DNA from: Guyanagaster necrorhizus | Taxonomy: Eukaryota; Basidiomycota; Agaricomycetes; Agaricales; Physalacriaceae | Length of the DNA stretch: 64,000 nucleotides | Reading direction: 5' to 3' | NCBI RefSeq assembly: GCF_019112545.1 | Contig: NW_025064892.1 | Span: 1,159,921-1,223,920, forward strand | Part shown: positions 53,274 to 62,854 of the stretch, in pieces | Position numbering within the stretch: position 1 is the stretch's first letter | How the letters are laid out: every line of letters begins with the position of its first letter | Notes under the pieces: model-generated | The model's input: only the letters and a program-made list of their open reading frames with translations | Databases searched by the model: none | What the model was told of the DNA's origin: nothing | Translations under genes and position numbers: made by a program

Positions 53274-55022
53274 TTAATTAAGGGAGAGTTCATAATCGTA
53301 TATTGCTTTGTCGGCGTCCATATATTTTTCGTTGACCCATTGGTTGGATTCTGGGCCATAACCTTTCCAGCTGATGAGGTAATCAACAGTCGTTGTCATT
53401 CCTCCTCCTTTGGCTTTGGTCCGCCGGAGTTTATGATTGAGGATCTGGTCAATTTCGAAATGTTTCTCGTCGTTGATCAGGTCCGGCGGTGGAGGTGGTG
53501 GTCGTTCCTGGTTAGGGAAGGCTGGTGCGATGTAGGGGTTCAACAAGGTTTCATTGAAAGTGTCGTGGATTTTCCAAGTCTGTGGTATGCGTAGTTTATA
53601 TGAGCTTGGTCCGATGGCCTTTAAAACCATGAAGGGGCCGGTCCGTTTATTGTCCAATTTCTTTTTTGGACGTGGCAAATGCAGGTTTGTGGTGTCCAAC
53701 CATACTTTATCATTTGGTTGATAGGTACGACTTGGACGTCGGTGTTTATCGTAAGTTGTCTTCATTGTTATCACGGCCTTTTCCAGTGCTGCTTTCGTTT
53801 CGTTGTGAATTTTTCCCATCTCGGCCACAAAGTCGGATGAGGCAGGTGTAGTTGTTCGGGAACGACTTGTTTGGCTGATGTATGGGTGACGACCATGGTT
53901 TACGAAGAACGGGGTTTTCCCCGTTGCAGAGTGTACACGGTTATTATGTTGGAAGCCTGCAAGTGCTAGCCACTCGGCCCAATCATCTTGTCGATAGTTA
54001 ATGAAGAGACGTAGGTACTTTTCGATCTCTTGGTTGACGCGTTCCGTCTGTCCGTCGGTCTGGGGGTGATAGGCTGTGGATGCGTTTTGTTTGATGTTTA
54101 GGAGTCGATACAGGTCGGTGATGAATTTGGAGACAAATTGAGGACCCCTGTCCGAGATAATGACTTGGGGCATCCCATGCTTCGCGTACACTTCGTCGCG
54201 TAGGATTTTTGCCCACCCTTCGGAACTTAATTCCGTGGAGCATGCGACGGGGATGATCGCCTTTGAGAACCGATCCACGATGACGAGGATGGCGTCATAG
54301 CCGTTGCATTCAGGTAAGCCGGTGATCATGTCAACGGAAATATGTGTCCACGGGGTGGAGGGTATTTCATTGGGGTATAGGGGTGCTGCTCGGGCTTGCA
54401 TGGAGGATTTCCCCCGCTGACAGACTTCGCAAGCCTTTACGTATGTTGCTATGTCGTTCCCCATCTTCGGCCACCAGTACTCCCGTAGTACTAGCTCTTT
54501 CGTTTTGGCGATACCCGGGTGCCCTGCTGTGGCGTGGTCATGACAGGTGGCGATAATCTCGCCACGTAGTTGTTGGTCCCTGGGGATATAGATGCGTCCG
54601 TCGTAACAGATTAATCCCTCCTCCTTTTTCATCCCTCGTTCGTGGTTAAGGGACGGGGCCACGCGTTGGTCCCACTTGTGCGTGTCTCGCGTCGCGCTCT
54701 TGATTCGTTCGTGTATCTCCTCTTCTGTTGGCATGATCATGGCTCGGAAGTGTTCTGGCCTTAATAATGTCACCCCTTCGTTATCAGTCCCTCCTTGGTC
54801 ATGGTCCGCCCGTCGACTTAGCAGGTCGGCCTTTTTGTTCGCTGTCCTGGCCTTGTGATGTAGGGTGTACTGATATTGGCTGAGCTCTGTTACCCAACGG
54901 GCTTGGCGTCGATTGAGCTTCTGCGGCTGTCGGAAATAGCGTAAATTTTGATGATCCGTCCAGACCTCAAATGTTTCTTCTGCTCCGATGAGGTAGTGTC
55001 GCCACTCCTCTAAGGCGAGCAT
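53274..55022 (-). CDS. Type A RNase H end, integrase and chromodomain
   Basis: Open for 582 codons. In order: the RNase H C-terminus (EVWTDHQNLRYFRQ, ANKKADLLSR); the HHCC zinc finger (CHDHATAGHPGIAKT, YVKACEVCQRGK); the catalytic core with DDE residues in SVDMITGLPE, ISDRGPQFVS and TDGQTERVNQEIEKYL; the GPFMVLKAIGPSSYKL linker; and the chromodomain (VDYLISWKGYGPESNQWVNE). The frame is continuous with the upstream pol frame apart from the TGA at 55059..55061, after which NYEIYDKELLAIMLALEEW follows. The chromodomain may target heterochromatin marks. Confidence 0.9.
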   Translation of the reverse strand: MLALEEWRHYLIGAEETFEVWTDHQNLRYFRQPQKLNRRQARWVTELSQYQYTLHHKARTANKKADLLSRRADHDQGGTDNEGVTLLRPEHFRAMIMPTEEEIHERIKSATRDTHKWDQRVAPSLNHERGMKKEEGLICYDGRIYIPRDQQLRGEIIATCHDHATAGHPGIAKTKELVLREYWWPKMGNDIATYVKACEVCQRGKSSMQARAAPLYPNEIPSTPWTHISVDMITGLPECNGYDAILVIVDRFSKAIIPVACSTELSSEGWAKILRDEVYAKHGMPQVIISDRGPQFVSKFITDLYRLLNIKQNASTAYHPQTDGQTERVNQEIEKYLRLFINYRQDDWAEWLALAGFQHNNRVHSATGKTPFFVNHGRHPYISQTSRSRTTTPASSDFVAEMGKIHNETKAALEKAVITMKTTYDKHRRPSRTYQPNDKVWLDTTNLHLPRPKKKLDNKRTGPFMVLKAIGPSSYKLRIPQTWKIHDTFNETLLNPYIAPAFPNQERPPPPPPDLINDEKHFEIDQILNHKLRRTKAKGGGMTTTVDYLISWKGYGPESNQWVNEKYMDADKAIYDYELSLN

Positions 55023-55058
55023 GATGGCGAGTAGTTCCTTGTCGTAGATTTCGTAGTT

Positions 55059-57164
55059 TCACTCTGTAACTGTTAAAGCCTTGGAGAGGAAGGCTACTGG
55101 TCGCCACTTCTCATTTTGTTCCTGTGAGAGGACGGCCCCTATTGCCCCCTCGCTCGAGTCGGCTTCTACCCTGAACCTTCCTTCTTGGGTCGGGACTGCC
55201 AATACGACATCCTCTGCCAGTCGCCGTTTGAGGTCCCTGAAGGCGGTCTGTTGAGAAGGCCCCCAGTTCCAGGGTGCGTTGCCCGTTAATTGTGTCATTG
55301 GGCGGACGATCTTGCTGTAGTCGCGAATGAATCGTCGGTAGAAGTTTGTGAACCCAAGGAATGATTGTAATTCTTTTTTCTTGTTGGGTTCTGGCCACTC
55401 CACGACTCCTGCAACCTTTACCGGGTCCATTCGGATGCTCCCTTCACTGATGATCACCCCAAGGTATTCCGTTTCTAGCACCTCGAACTCGCATTTCTCC
55501 GCTTTGAGGAATAGTTTGTGTCTCCTCATTAGCGCTAGTACCTTTCGTACCAGATCGTGATGTTCCTCCTTCGTCTTGGACATGATTAAGATGTCGTCGA
55601 GGTAAATCGTCACCTTTCCGGTGGAGATGAGATCTTTGAAAATATCGTTCATCATCCACTGGAAGGTGGCAGGAGAGTTTGTGAGTCCGAAGAACATAAC
55701 CGTCGGCTCGAATAGCCCCCGGTTAGTGCGGAATGCGGCCTTCCACTCATCGCCCTCCTTGATTCGGACATTATTATATCCCCATCGTACGTCGAGCTTG
55801 GTGTAATACTTAGCACCTCGGAGTTTGTCCATTAACTCCGAGATCAAGGGCAATGGATAGCGATTTTTGATCGTCATCTCATTGAGCTTTCGGTAATCTT
55901 GGACCGGTCGGAGTTTTCCGTCTTTCTTTTTGACGAAAAAGAAAGGAGATGCCATGGGGGATTTTGAGGGACGGATTCGCCCGCTTGATAGGTTTTCGTC
56001 CAGGAACTTGTCAAGTTCCTGCTGCTCGTAATGCCTGAGTGGATAGGTTTTGCAATCCAGGTTGGCATTGGCATTAGGGATTAGTTCGATTGCGTGATCC
56101 CAGGGCTTCGGGGTGGGTAGTTCGTCGAAGCTCTCCTTTTCGAACAGGTCTTTGTAGTCTCGGGCCCATTCGGGTACCATTTCTTCAAACGTCTTCTCTT
56201 CCTTCCCTCGATTTGCCCTGGCAGCCAAATCGTTCGCGTGGTGGATGGCTCGTATGTGGATTTCTTTTTCAAGGTCCACCGCTAGTATGGTTTCTCCGTC
56301 TTCCATTTCTTCATCCCACCGGTCTTCGGGATCTTCGTCCGGCAGTTCGAATGGTATCTTCCTACACCTGCACCGGGCGAAGGTGATTCGACTGGTCTTC
56401 CAGTTGATTAGCGGATTGTGACGGATTAGCCAGTCATGGCCGAGGAAGAGTTCCTTTGTTCCTAGATCCATCACTGCCAAGTCGATCCGCTCGGAGTGAT
56501 CTCCGATGGTTAACCTGAGTTCGACGAACTCGGTGATGGATCCGGCCTGATTCTTTGTTCCGTCGGCATTATACACTGGTATTGGGGCTGCCGTTGCCCT
56601 GGTAGGGAGCTGATGCTTGTTGACGAAAGCCCGATTGATTGAGCTCCCTGTGCAGCTGCTGTCGATTAGGGCGGTTACCGGATGGATGGCTCGGGAGGTT
56701 AGCGCTTCGATTTGCCCCTTCACGGTTAAGTCTCGCCCGGGGGTTTTAGCTCGCAGGATGTATTTTTTCTGTCCATGGAGCTCGTCCAACCATTCGAGGG
56801 CACGACAGCGCTCGGCCTTCCTGATCCCATCGATTAACTCATCCACTACTTCTTCTGCCCTTGTTCGGTGTATCCAATTTCGGAGTACGGCTTTTGCCGC
56901 TGCTTCGTCCTTTGCTTCCTTGATGGCCCTCCACGTCCATTCAGTATCGAATGGCTTTAGCCATGTGACGGGACCCTCTGTCCCTGTTCGACCCGCAGGT
57001 GTTTGAGTGTTCTTTTGCGATTCAATGGTGTGTTTCGTAAGCAGACTGGGTATATTCGAATGTGTAGTAGACATGGATGTAGCTACAGAGATATTATCAG
57101 TCCGACTAGCGGCTGTCGTCGACACACCATCTGAATTGTTGGCCAGTCCAATGGAATCGCTCAT
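55059..57164 (-). CDS. Type A protease and reverse transcriptase
   Basis: Starts at ATG 57164, which overlaps the gag stop. The retropepsin block is TALIDSSCTGSSINRAF (DSSCTG where most relatives have DSGCTG). Reverse transcriptase follows: PSKSPMASPFFFVKKKDGKL, VQDYRKLNEMTIKNRYPLP, TKLDVRWGYNNVRI, FGLTNSPATFQWMMND, catalytic IYLDDILIMS, and LGFTNFYRRFIRDYS. Then the beginning of RNase H (VEADSSEGAIGAVLSQ, PVAFLSKALTVTE), where a TGA ends the frame. Confidence 0.9.
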   Translation of the reverse strand: MSDSIGLANNSDGVSTTAASRTDNISVATSMSTTHSNIPSLLTKHTIESQKNTQTPAGRTGTEGPVTWLKPFDTEWTWRAIKEAKDEAAAKAVLRNWIHRTRAEEVVDELIDGIRKAERCRALEWLDELHGQKKYILRAKTPGRDLTVKGQIEALTSRAIHPVTALIDSSCTGSSINRAFVNKHQLPTRATAAPIPVYNADGTKNQAGSITEFVELRLTIGDHSERIDLAVMDLGTKELFLGHDWLIRHNPLINWKTSRITFARCRCRKIPFELPDEDPEDRWDEEMEDGETILAVDLEKEIHIRAIHHANDLAARANRGKEEKTFEEMVPEWARDYKDLFEKESFDELPTPKPWDHAIELIPNANANLDCKTYPLRHYEQQELDKFLDENLSSGRIRPSKSPMASPFFFVKKKDGKLRPVQDYRKLNEMTIKNRYPLPLISELMDKLRGAKYYTKLDVRWGYNNVRIKEGDEWKAAFRTNRGLFEPTVMFFGLTNSPATFQWMMNDIFKDLISTGKVTIYLDDILIMSKTKEEHHDLVRKVLALMRRHKLFLKAEKCEFEVLETEYLGVIISEGSIRMDPVKVAGVVEWPEPNKKKELQSFLGFTNFYRRFIRDYSKIVRPMTQLTGNAPWNWGPSQQTAFRDLKRRLAEDVVLAVPTQEGRFRVEADSSEGAIGAVLSQEQNEKWRPVAFLSKALTVTE

Positions 57165-58246
57165 TGGCTGGCCTCGCCTTTTACCTCCTCGATCTTGGTT
57201 TCCTTTCCGAGATCTTCTTCTTCCTTCTGAAGCTCGGCGATCTGCGCCCGTATGTCTTCTCGGGTCCTCTTCTTCTTCGGGCAATCTTTCGCCATGTGTC
57301 CCTTTAGCCTGCAGTTGAAACACTTCCCCTCTTTCTTCATCCGATCAATGTCCATTGGCTTCCCGGCGCCGGTGTAGGTCGTTCCTGTCCCAGTCTTCTG
57401 GGTGCCGTAGTTCGTCGTCGTGGGGGTCCCTGATGGTTTCCCGGCAGTTTGCCCCGACTTGTTCGGGGTTGGCGGTGTCGACTTCTTGCCATATTCCTGC
57501 AACGTTGATGCCTCCGCTTTCTGCCTTTGCCTTTCCTTGTACATCTCGACGATCCTTTCCTTCCATTCGTCGTAGCCTACAGGCATCAATATTTTGACGC
57601 CCATGGCCGAGATCATCGTGAGGTACGAGGACGGGACTCCCCGTTTGAGGGCTTCTACCATTCTCCCATCGTTGGCGATATCCTCCCTAATTCCCGCGAG
57701 CTTGGCGAGCCGTTCCAGCTCGTCGAAGTAGTCGGTAGCCGCTTTATCTCCCATCTTGTACTCCTTGATCTTCTGTTTATGCACTTCTTGAATGGCAGGG
57801 TCGATGAATTTGTCGTTTAGCATGCGTTTGAAGACCGGCCACGAGGGATACCGGTAGTGTTCCCTGGTGGTAGATCGGAAGTTCGGGGAGATGAGAATCC
57901 ACCACGTCTTGGCCTTGTCCTCCAGGTAGGAAGTGGCAAAGGCGACCTTGTTCATGTCGGTTCCGATATACCCGACGTAAACTTTGAAATATTGCTCGCA
58001 GTCTACCAGGAAGCGGTCAATGTTGTCGGAGACCCCTTTGAAGGGGCGCGGCTTTCGAAGGAGGTCGGGATGACATTGCAGAACGTTAGCATTGTGTGGG
58101 AGTGCCCCCATTGGGTTGGGCCACCCGTCGAATGGCGGCTGCTTCCATTCCGCGGGTGGTCCGGGGAAGGAGTGCAGGGAATTATCGTCAGCGACCGGGC
58201 TCCCTTTCGGGTCGGTTACCCGGACGATTACCCCGTCTCGCACCAT
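57161..58246 (-). CDS. Type A gag
   Basis: 361 codons. The capsid-like domain includes PFKGVSDNIDRFLVDCEQYF, ATSYLEDKAKTWWILIS, FKRMLNDKFIDPAIQ and DYFDELERLAKLAGI. One CCHC knuckle CFNCRLKGHMAKDC (C-x2-C-x4-H-x4-C) follows, then a KR-rich tail. Its TGA stop (57163..57161) overlaps the pol ATG (57164..57162). Confidence 0.9.
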   Translation of the reverse strand: MVRDGVIVRVTDPKGSPVADDNSLHSFPGPPAEWKQPPFDGWPNPMGALPHNANVLQCHPDLLRKPRPFKGVSDNIDRFLVDCEQYFKVYVGYIGTDMNKVAFATSYLEDKAKTWWILISPNFRSTTREHYRYPSWPVFKRMLNDKFIDPAIQEVHKQKIKEYKMGDKAATDYFDELERLAKLAGIREDIANDGRMVEALKRGVPSSYLTMISAMGVKILMPVGYDEWKERIVEMYKERQRQKAEASTLQEYGKKSTPPTPNKSGQTAGKPSGTPTTTNYGTQKTGTGTTYTGAGKPMDIDRMKKEGKCFNCRLKGHMAKDCPKKKRTREDIRAQIAELQKEEEDLGKETKIEEVKGEASQ

Positions 58247-58354
58247 GAAGCCGAGGCGGACCGCCTCGGGGTCATCCCGAATGGGGTCCTTCCCACTCGA
58301 TTCTGCTTGGTCCGGAGGAGGTTGCCCGCCGAGAAGCCGACTTCCTTTGCCGGT

Positions 58355-60413
58355 TCAAGGATTTTGGGTATGAGCGGCTTGCCATGCCGGTCGATCTCTT
58401 GTGCGGATGAGCCGTGAAGCCGTGCTTCGGATGGACGGGTTGTCGTCGGCCCTGCTCCGAATAGAAGGGGCGACGTAGACGGCTCGTCTTGGTGGGACGG
58501 GGGGGGTACGTGGCATTGGTGCCGGTGTCTTTGGTCTGTCGGGCCGATACGGGGGTATCGGCATCAGGGGGTCTTCTGGGTGTCGGCGCCCGTATTCCCT
58601 CCATGCATACTCTGTCGCGGCATACTGCAGAACCTTTTCTTTTTCAGTACCCATCGCATACCTATACTCAAGTCCTAAGGACGTCGCTTGCCAGCGCGCG
58701 TCCTGCCATAAGTAATTTCTTCCCTGCTCGTACAACTCCTGGTACTCCTTGCTCCTAGCCCTTTCAATCTCCTCCCGCAGTGCTTCTTCGTCCGTGTCTT
58801 CTCCTGCTCGTTCTAGTCGTTGCTGATAGGGATCATCACTGTCCATGTCGTCCTCCTCGTCGCCCTCGTCCCCGCTGTCCCCTTCCTCGAGGAGGGAACT
58901 GACGGGCTGGTCGTAGATGGACGGTACGGGAGGACGAAGGGTCGTCGGGGACCCTCCCGTTGACTTGGGTACTGGGCCCGGCTTCCCCTCGGTCACTTGT
59001 TCGGGCGATAGGGGGGCTTCTGAGCCGACTGTAGCGTGTTCCTCCGCGTGCTCTCGTTTCCTCCAGTTCTCGGCTATAGACGCTGAAGAGTCGCTGGAAC
59101 TCGGGATTAAGGAACTGTCGAGCGACCCTACTGCCCAGGAATCGCTGGAGAGCCCTGTCGGTGACGTGGGCATTGTCAGGTACTCGGAGCCCGTAGGCTC
59201 CGAGTACAGAGTCGGCGTCGGAGGAAATGGTGTCGGTGCGGGCGGGATATTCGAGGGTGGCAGGTCGGGGTCTTTCGGCATTTCCCCGCCTAATTGCCTC
59301 GTCCCAGCTAACGATGCTAGCGGGTCCTGTCCACGGGTCACTTTCTGAGTCGGGCTCCCTGAAAGGGGATCCAGCATCGGAGCGGAGCTCATACTCCCTA
59401 GGGGAGGCTGACCCCATTCTTTCGACCTCCTCCATCCTTCTTTGTTCTCTCCCCTGTTTGTCGTATTCTGCGGCTTCATACCGCTCTCAGGCTTCTTCTC
59501 GAACGTAATCGGCGAGCTCCTCCTGGGTTCGCCTGATCTCGTTCTCTCGGTCCTGATTCTGCTGCTGCTGCCGTACTGCTTCGTCATAGTCGAAGGGGAC
59601 GGCAAGGTCCCACTCTGGGAATATGCGGTGTATAATTCTTCTTGTAGCGGCTCTTCCCCTCTCGCTGGCGGTTCCGTCCTCAGGCTCGCTCCCCACGTGG
59701 AGGTGTCGGTACGGATCCCCGGCTGCGGAGATGGCAATATCCGCATTGTCGTAGTCGGGATGGATATCTCTTCCTCGCGGATTGTCGACGCCCAGCCTGC
59801 TGACGGACGGGCTGGAGCCAGAGTTTGGTTCGGTGGGGGTTTTGGGGGGGTTTTGGGCGGGGTCAGGACTTTCGCGGGGTCCCGCAGCCATCCGAGTGGC
59901 ATCAAGGGAGTCCCTAGCGCGGTTTCCAATCCCTGAGGGAATTGGGGAGGCGGAATGCTCGGGGGAGCCTGCTGGAGTGACGTAGTTGGAGACCTCGGCG
60001 GGCTCCTGAGCGACGTTCGTCGTCCACGGGTTCCGGAACCCTGTGAGAGCAGGGTGACGGTCTCCGATGTGTCGTCGGGGGTGTTCGGGTCCTTCCTCCT
60101 CGTGAAGGCTCCTCTGATCCGGGTCGCTATTCCCGGCTTCTGGTACGGGTCCCCCTTGCGGGAAGAAGGACGTTCTGGCAGAGGGGGGGATGTCATGGAA
60201 GGGGAGATCGGGGGTTACGTTGCGTAGGATTTGCTGGATGTGTTGAAACGCTTGGTAGTGCCTGACTATCCAAGCTGCTACTGACTGTCGTCCGCGGCAA
60301 AGGGTGATGATGGCTAGGAGACCGAGCAATGTTCCGATGATGGAAGCTATCAACTCGAAGAAGTCGTGATTCAGGTCTGCGGTTGTTACTGGCGGCATTC
60401 GGTTTCTCAGCAC
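58355..60413 (-). CDS. Type A leader frames upstream of gag, membrane-segment start
   Basis: Two overlapping long frames. Frame 1 runs 60413..58836 (about 525 codons) with one TGA at 59489..59487. It begins MLRNRMPPVTTADLNHDFFE and a hydrophobic segment (LIASIIGTLLGLLAIITLC), then Pro/Ser/Arg-rich sequence, FPEWDLAVPFDYDEAV, and an Arg/Gly end. Frame 2 (60196..58355, 613 codons) is low complexity in its first half but ends with a natural-looking segment (EYQELYEQGRNYLWQDARWQ, YAATEYAWREYGRRHPEDP) that I associate with leader proteins of Agaricomycete gypsy elements. The true product may use both frames through a shift. Function unknown. Confidence 0.5.
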
Positions 60414-60440
60414 AATTGGGCTTGAGAAAGGGAAGGTGAA

Positions 60441-60453
60441 AGCTTCGAGCTAA
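60441..60453 (-). promoter_or_regulatory. Type A self-primer binding site
   Basis: Plus-strand AGCTTCGAGCTAA, one base inside the 5' LTR. In the RNA this is TTAGCTCGAAGCT, fully complementary over 13 nt to AGCTTCGAGCTAA located 34 bp downstream of the LTR TATA box. No obvious tRNA 3'-end complement (for example TGG-start) lies next to the LTR. Confidence 0.75.
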
Positions 60454-60454
60454 T

Positions 60455-60986
60455 TGTTAAGCCTAAGCGTCATGTGGACTGATACACGTGATAAACAGGT
60501 GTTCCTTCGCACTTCGAGGAATCANNNNNNNNNNNNNNNNNNNNNNNNNNNNNNNNNNNNNNNNNNNNNNNNNNNNNNNNNNNNNNNNNNNNNNNNNNNN
60601 NNNNNNNNNNNNNNNNNNNNNNNNNNNNNNNNNNNNNNNNNNNNNNNNNNNNNNNNNNNNNNNNNNNNNNNNNNNNNNNNNNNNNNNNNNNNNNNNNNNN
60701 NNNNNNNNNNNNNNNNNNNNNNNNNNNNNNNNNNNNNNNNNNNNNNNNNNNNNNNNNNNNNNNNNNNNNNNNNNNNNNNNNNNNNNNNNNNNNNNNNNNT
60801 TGTGCCCATTGTACTAGGGCATCGTTACCATACATAAAAGGTTCGTTGTGCGTCGTCGAGCGTCGTCTCTTTGTCGGAGACAATGGTGGATCTGGCTTGT
60901 GCTGACCAAGATCCCCACGGTCCAGTGTCGTGACTAAGCACAGGATAGAGGTTAAGAAAGAAAGGAAAATAGTAAAAATCGTAACA
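60455..60986 (-). repeat. Type A 5' LTR with assembly gap
   Basis: Same ends as the 3' LTR (TGTTAAGCC, CGTAACA). The middle is N from 60525 to 60799 (275 positions); the matching part of the 3' LTR (52874..53053) is 180 bp. Confidence 0.9.
60525..60799. other. Assembly gap (N run)
   Basis: 275 unknown bases inside the type A 5' LTR. Open frames predicted across it are meaningless. Confidence 1.
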
Positions 60987-61827
60987 CTTCATAGCAACTT
61001 TGGCCTCTTTGATGCTATTGAAGATGCTAAAGATACATTAGAACATCTTCAGATATGTGATGGAGACTGGATTATGAAGTGTATAGTCTAATTCAATCAG
61101 TACATCTCACAAATTGGGTACAGAGATAACTCCCTCTGCTATGCCTTTTACCATAGCCTCTGGGCCACATCAGGAATGACATGGCTCACTATGGAAAGCC
61201 AAACAACTTTTGTGACATGCACTTCTTTGTCCAAGAACTTGATGCCTGCTACTGAATCCAGAAGACTGAAATTGCCTATAAAAACCAGAACAATAAGGCC
61301 TCCAACCAATTCTCCAACTCCAAATCCAAGGGGTCTAACTCTTCTTTCTTAGACTCCAGCTCTACATTGAAATCTACTATCTCTAAGCCCTATGCTGATA
61401 AGCTAGGCAAAGATAGCTGTCTTACTCAGGAAGAAAAAGACTGCCAGCACTAGAACAACCTTTGCATGTTCTGTGGAGCCAAACACAAGACTGAGGATTG
61501 CAACAAGCAGAAGGCAGTGGCCTCTGCTAAGGGTCATGCAGCTGAAGTCAACACTGCTCCTGTAGAGCCAGCTCTAACAGAGTCAGAAAACTAGGAAGCA
61601 ACTCTGTTTTCTCTGTGAGTTCAGGGTTGTGTTGACTCTATGCACACACTAGAGGTCATCACCCTCAATACAACATCCCTTTCCAATCACTCCTTCCACA
61701 TCTCTCTCTCAGCAGAATTACTAACTACTACAGAACCTGATGGCTTCTTAACTTGTATCATTCTGTGTTTTCTTGCCCTTATTGATTCTGGTTCTAGCCA
61801 CTGCTTTGTTGACACTAAGTATGTAGC

Positions 61828-62323
61828 TGTTAGGAACATGCCAATTGGCTGGGCTTGAGTGCATGTGCAGAGACCAGCAGAGTGCATGGGCATCAATGAA
61901 GCTATTGGCAACATCCCTCTTGAGTCAGGCCTAAGGATTTGGATGGACAGAATGGAGTTCTGTTAGTGGAGTGAAGGGTATCCTTCAGAGTAGAGTCTGT
62001 TGAATGAGGTAGAGGGAAGTTAAAGTGAGCACAAAGTGTGAATGGCTATCCAAGTTGATATTTGAACTGAGTAGTTACAATGGTTATACATGACTTTATA
62101 TACTAATGGTAGCTAATTCTGAGTCAGATTCCATTGGGTTCTAATATCAATATTTGCTACCAAGTTTAGGGTCTAGATATTATAATGTAAAATATGAATG
62201 TGAAATGATAATGGTGAAAATAAAATTAATAGGTAATAGGGAGTGGCCAGAGTCTGGTGGGTTTCTGTGATTGAATCCATGGTTGGTTGAGGTGACATAG
62301 AGGCTGGCAGCATGTGTGTAACA
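61828..62323 (-). repeat. Solo type B LTR with target-site duplication
   Basis: 496 bp, TGTTAGGAACATGCC to GTGTAACA. Flanked by the 5-bp duplication GTAGC (61823..61827 and 62324..62328). It interrupts the protease frame of the type B copy between DTKYVA and its continuation after 62328. Orientation is opposite to the host element. Confidence 0.9.
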
Positions 62324-62854
62324 GTAGCTGCCAATGAAATCTCTATTTAAACCATCTCTAATATGCAACTTTGATTATTTGATAACTTTATCAGAAGCCA
62401 TATATCTCAAATTGCAACCATCTCCATCCATTTCCCATCTGGAGACACCTTCTCCATTGACTTCTATGTCACTCCTCTGGATTCATCTTGCAATCTTGTG
62501 CTAGAATACAACTGGCTCTCCTGCTACAATCTACTGATTGACTAGACTGAGAACAGTATCACTTTCTGCTCAAGCCACCAGGATCTCACTTCAACCAATT
62601 CCATAGTCTCCACTGCATTCCAGAAACTTCTGTGCCCATCAAACTCTATCAGTCCAACTTCTGAGGCTTCACCTTATTTAAAGTCCACTTTGAGTAGCCA
62701 GTGAACTCTATTCTCATATGAATCCATCTATTTCTATCCTCTCTCAGAGTCTTTTACTATAAAAGCACACCCAAAGATCTCCATCATATCTGCTGCTGCA
62801 TTTTTCCAAGCCAGTGCAGAAGAAGACACTCAGCAGTTCATACTGCAGCCTTCC

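Larger units (their letters stand above)
52804..60986 (-). mobile_element. Type A Ty3/gypsy element, nearly complete (Tf1/sushi-like)
   Basis: Minus-strand element of 8.2 kb: 5' LTR 60455..60986, primer site, leader frames, gag, protease-RT-RNase H-integrase with chromodomain, polypurine tract (GAGGGGG at about 53245-53251), 3' LTR 52804..53240. LTRs differ by five transitions in the 257 bp that can be compared. Pol has one in-frame TGA (55059..55061) where relatives have Arg (CGA), so the element is close to intact but probably not autonomous as sequenced. CpG-normal, hence the youngest element here. Confidence 0.9.

Noticed and set aside
56617..58417. Long plus-strand frames opposite gag and pol
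   Set aside because: Antisense shadows of the GC-rich coding strand with no independent domain.
60454..60883. Open frames across the N run
   Set aside because: Artefacts of unknown bases.
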